From: Phycisphaerales bacterium
GTDB lineage: Bacteria > Planctomycetota > Phycisphaerae > Phycisphaerales > UBA1924
Length of the DNA stretch: 40,832 bases
NCBI GenBank assembly: GCA_013360695.1
Contig: JABWBC010000015.1
Location: 1 to 40,832 of the forward strand
Direction: 5' to 3'
Part shown: positions 33,361 to 40,832 of the stretch, piece after piece
Layout of the letters: every line of letters begins with the position of its first letter
Position numbering within the stretch: the first letter of the stretch is position 1
Made by a program: the position numbers and the translations under genes
The notes under the pieces: generated by a model
The model's database searches: none
What the model was told of the DNA's origin: nothing
What the model saw: the letters and a program-made list of their open reading frames with translations, nothing else

Positions 33361-34407
33361 ATGGCGACGGACCGCCTCATTTCTCCCACCACGCGCGTGC
33401 CCGAGGAGGAGCAGGCCAATTGGGCCCTGCGCCCCACGAACATCGACGAATACGTCGGGCAGCGCGATCTCATCGAAAAACTCGCCATCGCTATCCGCGC
33501 CAGCAAGGCGCGGAACGAGCCCATGGAGCACGTTCTGCTCCACGGGCCTCCGGGCTTGGGAAAAACCACGCTCGCGCACGTCATCGCCAAGGAGATGGGC
33601 TCGCAGCTCGTCATGACCTCCGGGCCCGCGCTGTCCAAGGGCACCGATCTGGTCGCCGCCCTCACGCGCCTTCAGGCCCGCGACGTGCTCTTCATCGACG
33701 AGATCCACCGCCTGCCCATCGCGGTCGAGGAGTTCGTCTATCCCGCGATGGAGGACTATCGCATCGACGTGACGGTGGACAGCGGCCTATCGGCCCGCAC
33801 CGTTCAGATCCGCTGCAAGCCCTTCACGCTCATCGGCGCCACCACCCGCGCGGGCCTGCTCTCCTCGCCTCTGCGCTCGCGCTTCGGCATCGCCCATCAC
33901 CTGCGTTACTACGGTGTCGCGGAGCTTCTCACGATCCTCCGGCGCAGTTCGGACCTGCTCGGCCTCGCGGAGGTGGAGCCGGAGGCGCTGCGCTCCATCG
34001 CGGATCGCTCGCGGGGCACGCCGCGGATCGCGAATAGGCTGTTGCGCCGCGTGCGCGACTTTGCGCAGGTGAAGGCCGACGGGCACGTGAGCGCGCGGGT
34101 GGTTGACAGCGCACTGAAGCTCGAGGGCGTTGACGCGCTCGGCCTCGACGAGCTCGATCGCTCGTACCTCAAGACGATCGGGACGACCTATCGCGGTGGG
34201 CCGGTCGGGCTTGAGACCGTGGCGGCCACGATGAACGAGGACGCGGGAACGATCGAAGACGTGGTCGAGCCGTACCTCCTGCAGATCGGGTTCCTGGCGC
34301 GGACGCGGCGTGGACGGGCGCTCACCAAGGACGGGTGCGAGCACGTCGGCGTGCCGTTCCGCGGCGAGCCGGCGGTGACGGAACTTTTCGGCGATGGCGC
34401 GGTGTAG
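33361..34407 (+). CDS. ruvB: Holliday junction branch-migration ATPase RuvB
   Basis: The product has 348 residues. It has the RuvB N-terminus (LRPTNIDEYVGQRDLIEKL), Walker A GPPGLGKTTLAHVIA, Walker B FIDEIHRL, sensor and arginine-finger region (GATTRAGLLSSPLRSRFGI) and the C-terminal winged helix (GGPVGLETVAATMNEDAGTIEDVVEPYLLQ split across the domain). It drives branch migration with RuvA in recombinational repair. ruvA and ruvC are not adjacent. It is convergent with dnaE2. Confidence 0.97.
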   Translation: MATDRLISPTTRVPEEEQANWALRPTNIDEYVGQRDLIEKLAIAIRASKARNEPMEHVLLHGPPGLGKTTLAHVIAKEMGSQLVMTSGPALSKGTDLVAALTRLQARDVLFIDEIHRLPIAVEEFVYPAMEDYRIDVTVDSGLSARTVQIRCKPFTLIGATTRAGLLSSPLRSRFGIAHHLRYYGVAELLTILRRSSDLLGLAEVEPEALRSIADRSRGTPRIANRLLRRVRDFAQVKADGHVSARVVDSALKLEGVDALGLDELDRSYLKTIGTTYRGGPVGLETVAATMNEDAGTIEDVVEPYLLQIGFLARTRRGRALTKDGCEHVGVPFRGEPAVTELFGDGAV

Positions 34408-34489
34408 CCGTGCGTCGCGGGACGGTGTATGGCGTTTGGCGTTGGCGTCGCCTTTGGCCCGTGCCGATTCGAGGGGTCTCACGCCGGGC

Positions 34490-37400
34490 TCAATGAAAGT
34501 CTCGTGAGCGGGCGATCAGGCCTGGCTGCCAATCATCGATCGATTCGAGGTCGGTCACGAGCACATGCACGACCTTGCCGTTTCGCTCGACGCGGCCGCG
34601 GACCAGGAGTGACACGCTGAGCTTGGCGACGGCGCGGTGGTTCTCGAAGACATCGGGGCGGACGATGAGGTTGGCCTTGCCGCTCTCGTCTTCGAGGGTC
34701 ATGAAGACGATGCCGCCGGCGGTGCCGGGGCGCTGGCGGTGCAGCACGATGCCCGCGACGGCGGCGTGCGAACCGTGAGGGAAGCGCGAGGCATCGTCGA
34801 GGTCGCTCGCCCTTTCGACGTGGCGTGCCGAGAGTTGCTCTCGCAGGAACGCGATCGGGTGGGCTTTCAGCGAAAGCCCTGTCGCGGCATAATCGTGGTG
34901 AACCAGACGGCTGGGCGCGAGCGAAGGGAGCCGCTCGGCGTCCGTTGATTCCGCGGGCGAGGCGGCGGGTGGATCGTGCGAATCAAACAGCGGCTCGTCG
35001 GCGTCGCGCAGGGGCTGGATGGCCCAGAGCGAGTGCTGGCGATCGAGCCCCATCGACGAGAACGCATCCGCTCGCGCGAGGGCACGCAGGCAGCCCACGG
35101 GCGTGGCGCAGTGACGCCGGAGCGATTCGATCGACGAAAATCGACCGCGCTCGCGGCGCGACGACACGATCGCGTCCGCGTGAGCCCGGCTCATGCCTTT
35201 CACCAATCGCATGCCGAGGCGCAGCACGGCGCCGGCGTCTTCGAGCGTGCAATCCCAGTCGCTGTGATTGACGTCGATGGCGCGGACGGTTACGCCGTGC
35301 TCCTGCGCGTCGCGGACGATTTGGGCGGGTTGATAGAAGCCCATCGGCTGGCTGTTGATGAGCGCGGCGGCGAAGGCGCTGGGGTGATGCCGTTTCAGCC
35401 AAGACGAGACGTACACGAGGAGCGCGAAGCTGGCGGCGTGGCTCTCTGGAAAGCCGTATTCACTGAAGCCCTTGATCTGCTCGAAGCAGCGGGCTGCGAA
35501 CTCGGCTGGGTAGCCCTTGCGGATCATGCCATCGACGAGCTTCTGCCCGAAGGAGAACAGGAGATTGCCCTTGCGTTTCCACGCGGCCATGGCGCGACGC
35601 AATTGATCGGCTTCGCCGGGCGTGAAGCCCGCCGCCACGATCGCCAGCGCCATCGCCTGCTCCTGAAAGAGCGGGACGCCAAGAGTGCGCGAGAGGACGG
35701 CGCGGACCTCTTCGCTTGGATAGGTGACGCGCTCCTCGGCGTTGCGCCGGCGGAGGTACGGGTGGACCATGTTCCCCTGGATCGGACCTGGGCGCACGAT
35801 CGCGACCTCGATCACCAGGTCATAAAAGCAGCGAGGGCGGAGGCGCGGGAGCATCGACATCTGGGCCCGGCTCTCGATCTGGAAGACGCCGATCGTGTCC
35901 GCTTCGCAGAGCATGTCGTAGACCGCGGGGTCTTCGGCGGGCACAGAGGCGAGCGTCAGGTCGCGCCCGTGGTGTAGCCGCACAAGTTCGAAGCATTTAC
36001 GGATGCAGGTGAGCATGCCGAGCCCCAGGCAGTCGACCTTGAGCATTCCCATCGCGTCCAGGTCGTCCTTGTCCCACTCGATCACGGTGCGATCTTCCAT
36101 CGCGGCGTTCTCGATCGGCACCGACTCGCATAGCGGCCCGCGCGAGATGACAAACCCGCCCACGTGCTGCGAGAGGTGTCTCGGGAAGCCCTGCAACTGG
36201 CCCGCGAGCCTGAGAACCATGCGGATCGTGCGGTCGTCGGGGTCGAGGCCCATCTCGCGCATGCGTTCGGCGGGGAACTCCGCCTTGTCCCACCAGCCCA
36301 GCGACTTGGCGAGCTTGTCGACGCAATCGAGCGAGAGACCCATCGCCTTGCCCACGTCGCGGATCGCGCTCTTGCCGCGGTATGAGATCACCTCGGCGGT
36401 GAGGGCGGCCCGATCGCGTCCGTACGCGGCGTAGATGTACTGGATCACTTCCTCACGCCGCTCGTGCTCGAAGTCGATGTCGATGTCGGGCGGCTCGTTC
36501 CGCTCGCGGCTCACGAACCGCTCGAAGAGGAGATTGATGCGGGACGGGTCGACGCTGGTGATGCCCAGGCAGAAGCACACGGCGGAGTTGGCGGCGGCGC
36601 CGCGCCCCTGGCACAGGATGCCGCGTGAACGCGCGAACTTCACGATGTCGTAGACCGTGAGAAAATACGGCGCGTACTTGAGCTCTTCGATCAGCGTGAG
36701 TTCGTGCTCGAGCGTGCGGGCGACGGGCGCCGGCACGCCATCGGGGTATCGCTCGCGGCTTCCCTCGCCCGTCAGCACGCGCAGGTACTCGATCGGAGAC
36801 AGGTCACGCGGGCAGACCTCGTCGGGGTACTCGTACCTCAATTGATCGAGCGAGAAACCGCTCGTGCGCTCGGCGATCGCGAGGCTGCGCGAGAGGGCGT
36901 CTGGCTCGCATGCAAAGAGACGCGACATCTCGTGCGGCGGCTTGAGATGACGCTCCGCGTTGGCCTGCAGGGCATATCCCGCGGCCTCCAGGGTCGTTCC
37001 GAGGCGGATGCACGCCAGCACGTCCTGCAGCGGTCGGCGCGACGGTGTGTGATAGAGCACGTCGTTGGTCGCGACGCGTGGCAGGCCGAAGCGAGCGCCG
37101 AGCGCCGCGAGTCGCTCCAGCCGCTCGGCGTCACCCGAGGTGTAACCGATGCTGATCGCCAGCGACAGGCGATCGTCGCCGAATATCTCGCCGAGCGGGC
37201 CCATGTATTTCGCGAGTTCCTCGGGCGGCAGCGTCGGGACCACGACGGCGACGAGGCCTTCCTGGTGCCGCGCGATGTCCGCGAGCGACAGGCGGCACTC
37301 GCCCTTCTCGCTCCGGCGTTTTCCGTCGGTCAACAGGCGGCAGAGTCTCCCGTAGGACGCGCGATCGGTCGGATAGGCCGCGATCGAGAGCCCGAGCGGA

Positions 37401-37696
37401 TCGCTGAGCACGAGGCGCGAACCGACGATGCAGCGGATGCCTCGATCTTTCGCGCTGCAGTGCGCCCGAACGACCCCAGCGAGCGTGTTGGTATCGGCGA
37501 TCCCGATCGCGCTGTAGCCCTGGGCCGCGGCCTCGTGCGAAAACTCCTCAGGATGGCTCGCGCCGGTCAGGAACGTGTAGTTCGTCGTCGTCAAGAGCTC
37601 GAAAAACTCTTCGCGAGATGGCGGCGACGGGCCGAGGCGGTCCGCGTTGGCCCGGAACGGATGCACGCGCGGCTTGCTGAATCCGGCGTCTGGCAT
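34490..37696 (-). CDS. dnaE2: error-prone DNA polymerase DnaE2
   Basis: The product has 1068 residues from the ATG at 37696 (MPDAGFSKP), which has GGAG 6 nt upstream and follows the imuB stop by 2 nt; the longer frame to 37987 runs through imuB. It has a PHP domain (NYTFLTGASHPEEF, IGIADTNTLAGVVRAH) and the polymerase III palm with catalytic acids in PDIDIDFEH near residue 405. It also has fingers (PGPIQGNMVHPYLRRR, VPLFQEQAMALAI) and a C-terminal OB fold (GGIVFMTLEDESGKANLIV, about 1000). With ImuA and ImuB it performs SOS mutagenic translesion synthesis. Confidence 0.96.
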   Translation of the reverse strand: MPDAGFSKPRVHPFRANADRLGPSPPSREEFFELLTTTNYTFLTGASHPEEFSHEAAAQGYSAIGIADTNTLAGVVRAHCSAKDRGIRCIVGSRLVLSDPLGLSIAAYPTDRASYGRLCRLLTDGKRRSEKGECRLSLADIARHQEGLVAVVVPTLPPEELAKYMGPLGEIFGDDRLSLAISIGYTSGDAERLERLAALGARFGLPRVATNDVLYHTPSRRPLQDVLACIRLGTTLEAAGYALQANAERHLKPPHEMSRLFACEPDALSRSLAIAERTSGFSLDQLRYEYPDEVCPRDLSPIEYLRVLTGEGSRERYPDGVPAPVARTLEHELTLIEELKYAPYFLTVYDIVKFARSRGILCQGRGAAANSAVCFCLGITSVDPSRINLLFERFVSRERNEPPDIDIDFEHERREEVIQYIYAAYGRDRAALTAEVISYRGKSAIRDVGKAMGLSLDCVDKLAKSLGWWDKAEFPAERMREMGLDPDDRTIRMVLRLAGQLQGFPRHLSQHVGGFVISRGPLCESVPIENAAMEDRTVIEWDKDDLDAMGMLKVDCLGLGMLTCIRKCFELVRLHHGRDLTLASVPAEDPAVYDMLCEADTIGVFQIESRAQMSMLPRLRPRCFYDLVIEVAIVRPGPIQGNMVHPYLRRRNAEERVTYPSEEVRAVLSRTLGVPLFQEQAMALAIVAAGFTPGEADQLRRAMAAWKRKGNLLFSFGQKLVDGMIRKGYPAEFAARCFEQIKGFSEYGFPESHAASFALLVYVSSWLKRHHPSAFAAALINSQPMGFYQPAQIVRDAQEHGVTVRAIDVNHSDWDCTLEDAGAVLRLGMRLVKGMSRAHADAIVSSRRERGRFSSIESLRRHCATPVGCLRALARADAFSSMGLDRQHSLWAIQPLRDADEPLFDSHDPPAASPAESTDAERLPSLAPSRLVHHDYAATGLSLKAHPIAFLREQLSARHVERASDLDDASRFPHGSHAAVAGIVLHRQRPGTAGGIVFMTLEDESGKANLIVRPDVFENHRAVAKLSVSLLVRGRVERNGKVVHVLVTDLESIDDWQPGLIARSRDFH

Positions 37697-37698
37697 GG

Positions 37699-39222
37699 CT
37701 AGCTCCATCGCCCATGCACAAACCACATACCGGCGTGGAGCGTGCGAAAGAGCCAGAGCCAGCCGCCCGATTCGGCCTGCACGCGGAAGTAGTCGCGGGT
37801 GTCGTCGCTGTCGCGCCACCATTCGGGGCCGATGCGTTCGGGCCCGATGCAGCAGAGAATGGATGAATTGCCGGCGCTCCACGCCACGCGCATCACCGGG
37901 CCGTCGGGGCGGAGCGCGACGACCTGCGCGGGCTCGGGCTCGACGAACAACTCCGATGGTCTCGGCCCGACCGGGATTGCTTCGCACGCCCAGGGCTCAA
38001 CACGCTCGACAGGCAGGAGGCGGAACGCCCGCTCCGGGCGATGGCTGGGCACGAGTTGGGCACGCTGGACGTGTTCGCGCCCGAGGCGCGACGCGAGCGT
38101 ATCGATGAGAACGCCCATCGGCCCTTCATCGCCTGGCTCTTCATCGTTGTGGTTTGTGTTGCGCGGGTCTTTGCTCGCGCCGGGGAGCGATGCCTGCGTG
38201 TGCGCCAGCCGCGAGATTCCCGCCGCTCGCAGCGTGACACGTTCGACGCCGAAGCCCATGTGAACGCGCTCGATCTTGGGATGAATGAGCATCCAGAGAT
38301 GGCGCGGGTCGCGGCTGGGGCGCGAGACTTCGATTTCGCAGAGCTCCGGCGCGCCGCCCATGCGATCAAAGGTGGCGTAAAGACGCCGCAGGCCCGATTC
38401 CATTCGGAGTAGAGAGTCGACCACGTGCGTCAGCAGTCGCTTGGTGACGGCCTCGATCGATTCAAGGCGAGTTGTGCCGCCGGGAATCTCGTGCGAGACG
38501 AGCAGATCGTTACGCTCGCGGGTGCGGTCGACCATCTCGATCGCGTGTCCCATCGCCTGATCGATCCGGAGCAGAAGATCGTCGCCATAGCGTGCGGGCA
38601 GCGAAGAACGCGGGAGTTCCAGAAGCTGACCGATCCGCTCGATGCCGACCTCCGCCAGCGCACCCACGATATCGTCGTCGATGCGCAGCGCCGCGACGGG
38701 CAGGGGCGAGAGGGCCTCTCGCTCGCGTCCGCTCGGAACCAGCCTCAGTTCGCGCGGGGCGAACCTCGCCATAGCCCACGCCGCCCCGATCGTTCGAGCC
38801 GCGCCGATGAACGGCGTGACGCACAGCGCCCGCACGGCTCGCTCCATGTCGCGCACGAGCCCATCCAGCCCGGCGAAGAGATGCTCGCATCCGGCGACGT
38901 TCAGGAGCAGGCCGTCGGTTCCGTCGACGCTGACGATGGGCGACCAGCGGCGCGAGGCCCATTGCGCCATGGCTACGAGCCTGCGGGCATCGGCTGGCGC
39001 GTCTTCGTCGGCGATATGAACGGACCTCCCCGCGAGCAGGGCCCGCGCGTGCGCGATCGAAAGCCCATGGCGCACGCCCGCCTTGAAAGCCGCGCCGCAC
39101 ATCCCCGCGACGATGCGCTGGCCGCGCTCGGCGCGAGCGAGGAGCACGGCGTCTGGGCGCGGCCTAAGCCGTCGTGCGAGTCGCTCGGCTCGCCACCAGG
39201 GCAGGTACACGGACACCATCAT
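37699..39222 (-). CDS. imuB: ImuB, Y-family polymerase-like mutasome protein
   Basis: The product has 507 residues. The N-terminus (VSVYLPWWRAERLARRL) matches ImuB and lacks the catalytic Asp pattern of active Y-family polymerases, as is typical. It keeps the polymerase-like finger and palm (VDGTDGLLLNVAGCEHLF, IGAARTIGAAWAMARF) and a C-terminal region with GREHVQRAQLVPSHRPERAFRLL, a hallmark of the family. ImuB links DnaE2 to the sliding clamp. I did not identify a clear clamp-binding peptide. It overlaps the imuA end by 59 nt; its start could be either of two adjacent ATGs (39222 or 39219). Confidence 0.92.
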   Translation of the reverse strand: MMVSVYLPWWRAERLARRLRPRPDAVLLARAERGQRIVAGMCGAAFKAGVRHGLSIAHARALLAGRSVHIADEDAPADARRLVAMAQWASRRWSPIVSVDGTDGLLLNVAGCEHLFAGLDGLVRDMERAVRALCVTPFIGAARTIGAAWAMARFAPRELRLVPSGREREALSPLPVAALRIDDDIVGALAEVGIERIGQLLELPRSSLPARYGDDLLLRIDQAMGHAIEMVDRTRERNDLLVSHEIPGGTTRLESIEAVTKRLLTHVVDSLLRMESGLRRLYATFDRMGGAPELCEIEVSRPSRDPRHLWMLIHPKIERVHMGFGVERVTLRAAGISRLAHTQASLPGASKDPRNTNHNDEEPGDEGPMGVLIDTLASRLGREHVQRAQLVPSHRPERAFRLLPVERVEPWACEAIPVGPRPSELFVEPEPAQVVALRPDGPVMRVAWSAGNSSILCCIGPERIGPEWWRDSDDTRDYFRVQAESGGWLWLFRTLHAGMWFVHGRWS

Positions 39223-39838
39223 CGCTCGGCGCTCCGCCTCGAAGCATCCAGCGCGGCCGCTCCATCGCCGCCGTCGGATCGTCCTTGTTGCGTACCAGCG
39301 TCAGCATCCACGCGACGCTGCGGGATTCACGCGCGGGCTCCACGAGCCAGCGAGTCGTGGCGGCCGAGAGCGTGGATGATTCTCGCTCCGGGCGTGCCAG
39401 GAGCGCGACGCCCGCGCCGCTGCGTGCCGCCAGTTGCAGTCGTCGTGTACACGCCAGCGTGAACCTGCATCCATCCACGATCACGCATGATCGCACGCCG
39501 CTGCGCAGCGCCACATCCGCGGCCCAGAGCCTCGCGTCCGCGTCGGTGGCGTCGACAAAGACCGACGCGGCCAGGACGGGCGCATCCAGAAACAGCGGAT
39601 AGGGAAAGACCTCGCGCCCGATCCAGAGAACACGCGAGAGCACGCGCGCGTGCAGCGCCCGGGCCGCCATGTGCGCCAGGATCGCCAAGGGCGGCGCGTC
39701 CGAGACGAACCATTCATGCACGGTGTTCAATCGCACATCGATCAGCCACGCTAGCGAACGCGGGGGCTCGTCGCTCGCCCCGGCCTCTCGATCGCGGATC
39801 ATTCCGCGAAGGGCTTGAATGTTCGATGTTCGGGACAT
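39164..39838 (-). CDS. imuA: ImuA-like mutasome protein
   Basis: The product has 224 residues from the ATG at 39838; an ATG at 39847 would add three residues and lies inside a palindrome. It has the expected position and size for ImuA. Sequence resemblance is modest: a segment like SRVLWIGREVFPYPLFLDA, then VDGCRFTLACTRRLQLAARSGAGVALLARP and WLVEPARESRSVAWMLTLVR, as in RecA/SulA-related ImuA. No Walker A motif is visible. It is a required partner of ImuB and DnaE2 in induced mutagenesis. Its start is 50 bp from the end of the SRAP gene. Confidence 0.75.
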   Translation of the reverse strand: MSRTSNIQALRGMIRDREAGASDEPPRSLAWLIDVRLNTVHEWFVSDAPPLAILAHMAARALHARVLSRVLWIGREVFPYPLFLDAPVLAASVFVDATDADARLWAADVALRSGVRSCVIVDGCRFTLACTRRLQLAARSGAGVALLARPERESSTLSAATTRWLVEPARESRSVAWMLTLVRNKDDPTAAMERPRWMLRGGAPSDDGVRVPALVASRATRTTA

Positions 39839-39842
39839 GATT

Positions 39843-39874
39843 GGCATGCTAACGCATGCCGATCATTGATCAAT
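39843..39874 (-). promoter_or_regulatory. overlapping palindromes at the imuA start (candidate operator)
   Basis: GGCATGC and GCATGCC (39843-39849 and 39854-39860) form a perfect 7-bp inverted repeat around TAAC. Next to it GATCA-T-TGATC (39861-39871) and the self-complementary ATTGATCAAT (39865-39874) overlap. The site lies in the 50-bp gap before imuA. It could bind a damage-response repressor such as LexA; no known LexA consensus was matched. Confidence 0.45.
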
Positions 39875-39888
39875 GGAGAGTGTCGAGT

Positions 39889-40656
39889 TTAGCCGTCAAA
39901 AAGTCCACCGAACTCCTGTGATTCCAGCGGCTTCGTGCACTCGATCGTGTCATTCTTCGGGCTGTTCACCAGCTTGGAAACGGGAACGGCAACCATGGAC
40001 TCGGCGGGGCACGCCACGAGCAGCCCGAGCAGTTGAGCGGCCTCCTGGGGCGTGACTTCGGTTCCCTTGCCGGTGCCCGGGGCGAGCCACGTCTTGGCCG
40101 CGTCGGGCGCGAGGATGACGGGCATGCGGCTGTGCAGTGTTGCCATCATCTCGTTGGGCTCGGTGGTGATGATGGTGAAAGTCTCGACGGGCGACGATGC
40201 CATCGCGTCGGAGGGCGACCACGACTCCCACAGCCCCGCGAGGACCCATGGCTCGTCACTTGAGTCGGCGGGCGTGATGTACATCGGCTGCTTGGCCGGT
40301 TTGGCGGCACGTCCCTCCGACCCGGCGACGACTTTCCACTCATAGAACCCGGAAATGGGCACAACGCAACGCCGTCGCTTGAACGCGGCACGGAACGACG
40401 GCTTGGTCTCGATCCCCTCAGCCCGCGCGTTGACGAGGCTGGTGCCGATGGCGTCGTCCTTGGCCCACGACGGGATCAACCCCCAGCGCATGTCGCGGAG
40501 CGACGGCCCGCGTAGCGATTCATCGAGCACCACAACCGGCGCCCGCTGTGTCGGCGCGACGTTGTACCGAGCGGGGATCGCCACCTCAGGCGTCATCAGC
40601 CCGAGCAGGCGGTGCAACTGTTTCCATGTATACCGATGCGTAAAGCGCCCGCACAT
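39889..40656 (-). CDS. SRAP-domain protein (HMCES/YedK-like abasic-site crosslinker)
   Basis: The product has 255 residues. It begins MCGRF, so after Met removal the catalytic Cys2 is the N-terminal residue that forms a thiazolidine link with abasic sites. Other SRAP signatures are RYNVAPTQ near 30, MRWGLIPSWAKD near 57, NARAEGIETKPSFRAAF, CVVPISGFYEW (catalytic Glu) and the late LHSRMPVIL (catalytic His). Its placement before imuA-imuB-dnaE2 matches the known association of SRAP genes with SOS translesion genes. It lies 69 bp after acpS. Confidence 0.94.
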   Translation of the reverse strand: MCGRFTHRYTWKQLHRLLGLMTPEVAIPARYNVAPTQRAPVVVLDESLRGPSLRDMRWGLIPSWAKDDAIGTSLVNARAEGIETKPSFRAAFKRRRCVVPISGFYEWKVVAGSEGRAAKPAKQPMYITPADSSDEPWVLAGLWESWSPSDAMASSPVETFTIITTEPNEMMATLHSRMPVILAPDAAKTWLAPGTGKGTEVTPQEAAQLLGLLVACPAESMVAVPVSKLVNSPKNDTIECTKPLESQEFGGLFDG

Positions 40657-40725
40657 CGCAAGAGAGTATCACGCACCGAGGCGTCCGCGGCCACGACGTG
40701 CCCCACGGGCTGAACCGCATCGCGG

Positions 40726-40832
40726 CTATCCCTCCGCGATCACCGACGCTATCGCGTGCGACCTCGAATGACTGATGGAAATGTGCCACGCCGCGACGCC
40801 CATGGCGCCGCCGACCCGCGCCGCCTCGCCGG
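40726..40832 (-). CDS. acpS: holo-[acyl-carrier-protein] synthase, C-terminal end (partial)
   Basis: The last 34 codons of a minus-strand frame enter from the window edge and end at TAG (40728-40726). They read GGAMGVAAWHISISHSRSHA and then IASVIAEG. The W-H-[IV]-S-[IL]-S-H motif followed by A-x-A-x-V is the C-terminal signature of AcpS-type phosphopantetheinyl transferases, which activate acyl carrier protein. Only this part is visible, so the call rests on one motif. Confidence 0.75.
   Translation of the reverse strand, partial: GEAARVGGAMGVAAWHISISHSRSHAIASVIAEG

Noticed and set aside
39799-39840. GTTC direct repeats in the imuA start as an alphaproteobacterial SOS box
   Set aside because: The copies are 3 bp apart rather than 7 and lie inside the coding region.
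40663-40668. TACTCT 7 nt before the SRAP start as a leaderless promoter
   Set aside because: No -35 element is present at a suitable distance, and the hexamer alone is not specific.

Overview
The window is high-GC bacterial DNA, most likely from the Planctomycetota and probably a Phycisphaerae-type member. This is inferred from three things: a secreted protein with the LEPR motif typical of planctomycete extracellular proteins, ribosomal proteins with long lineage-specific insertions and tails, and an actinobacterial/proteobacterial-style imuA-imuB-dnaE2 mutagenesis cassette. No tRNA, rRNA, CRISPR, insertion sequence or prophage gene was seen.

Positions 1-14.9 kb hold short, mostly unlinked housekeeping and accessory genes on both strands: the N-terminal part of a very large LEPR-type secreted protein (minus, cut by the window edge), an Asp/Glu racemase-like enzyme, an HscB-like J-protein, two overlapping CNNM/CBS membrane proteins, a membrane-anchored thioredoxin, a DUF1015 protein, a methylisocitrate-lyase-like enzyme, a CYTH protein divergent from a beta-carbonic-anhydrase-like protein, a zinc-ribbon membrane protein and pheS.

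Positions 15.0-31.4 kb, all minus strand, are a merged S10-spc-alpha ribosomal cluster. In transcription order it runs rpsJ, rplC, rplD, rplW, rplB, rpsS, rplV, rpsC, rplP, rpmC, rpsQ, rplN, rplX, rplE, rpsN, rpsH, rplF, rplR, rpsE, rplO, secY, infA, rpmJ, rpsM, rpsK, rpoA, rplQ, ending in a clear intrinsic terminator. rpsD, rpmD, adk and map are absent from their usual places. A good sigma70-like promoter lies about 185 nt upstream of rpsJ. Some junctions are tightly coupled (TAATG or TGATG), but several spacers are unusually long and structured. The strongest is the 335-nt rplC-rplD spacer, which holds five perfect inverted repeats, two of them closing UUCG and GCAA tetraloops. Three other spacers carry tandem heptamers just after a stop codon. 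rplV (L22) has an N-terminal extension of about 70 residues that resembles an XRE/Cro helix-turn-helix.

Positions 31.7-34.4 kb (plus) hold a secreted protein of unknown function, divergent from rpsJ, and ruvB. Positions 34.5-40.7 kb (minus) are a DNA-damage cassette, SRAP/HMCES-like - imuA - imuB - dnaE2, tightly packed and probably co-transcribed, with palindromes at the imuA start. The last 107 bases hold the C-terminal end of acpS, which is cut by the window edge.

The best candidates for something undescribed are the HTH-L22 fusion and the structured rplC-rplD spacer RNA. Both would bear on how this lineage regulates its ribosomal operon.
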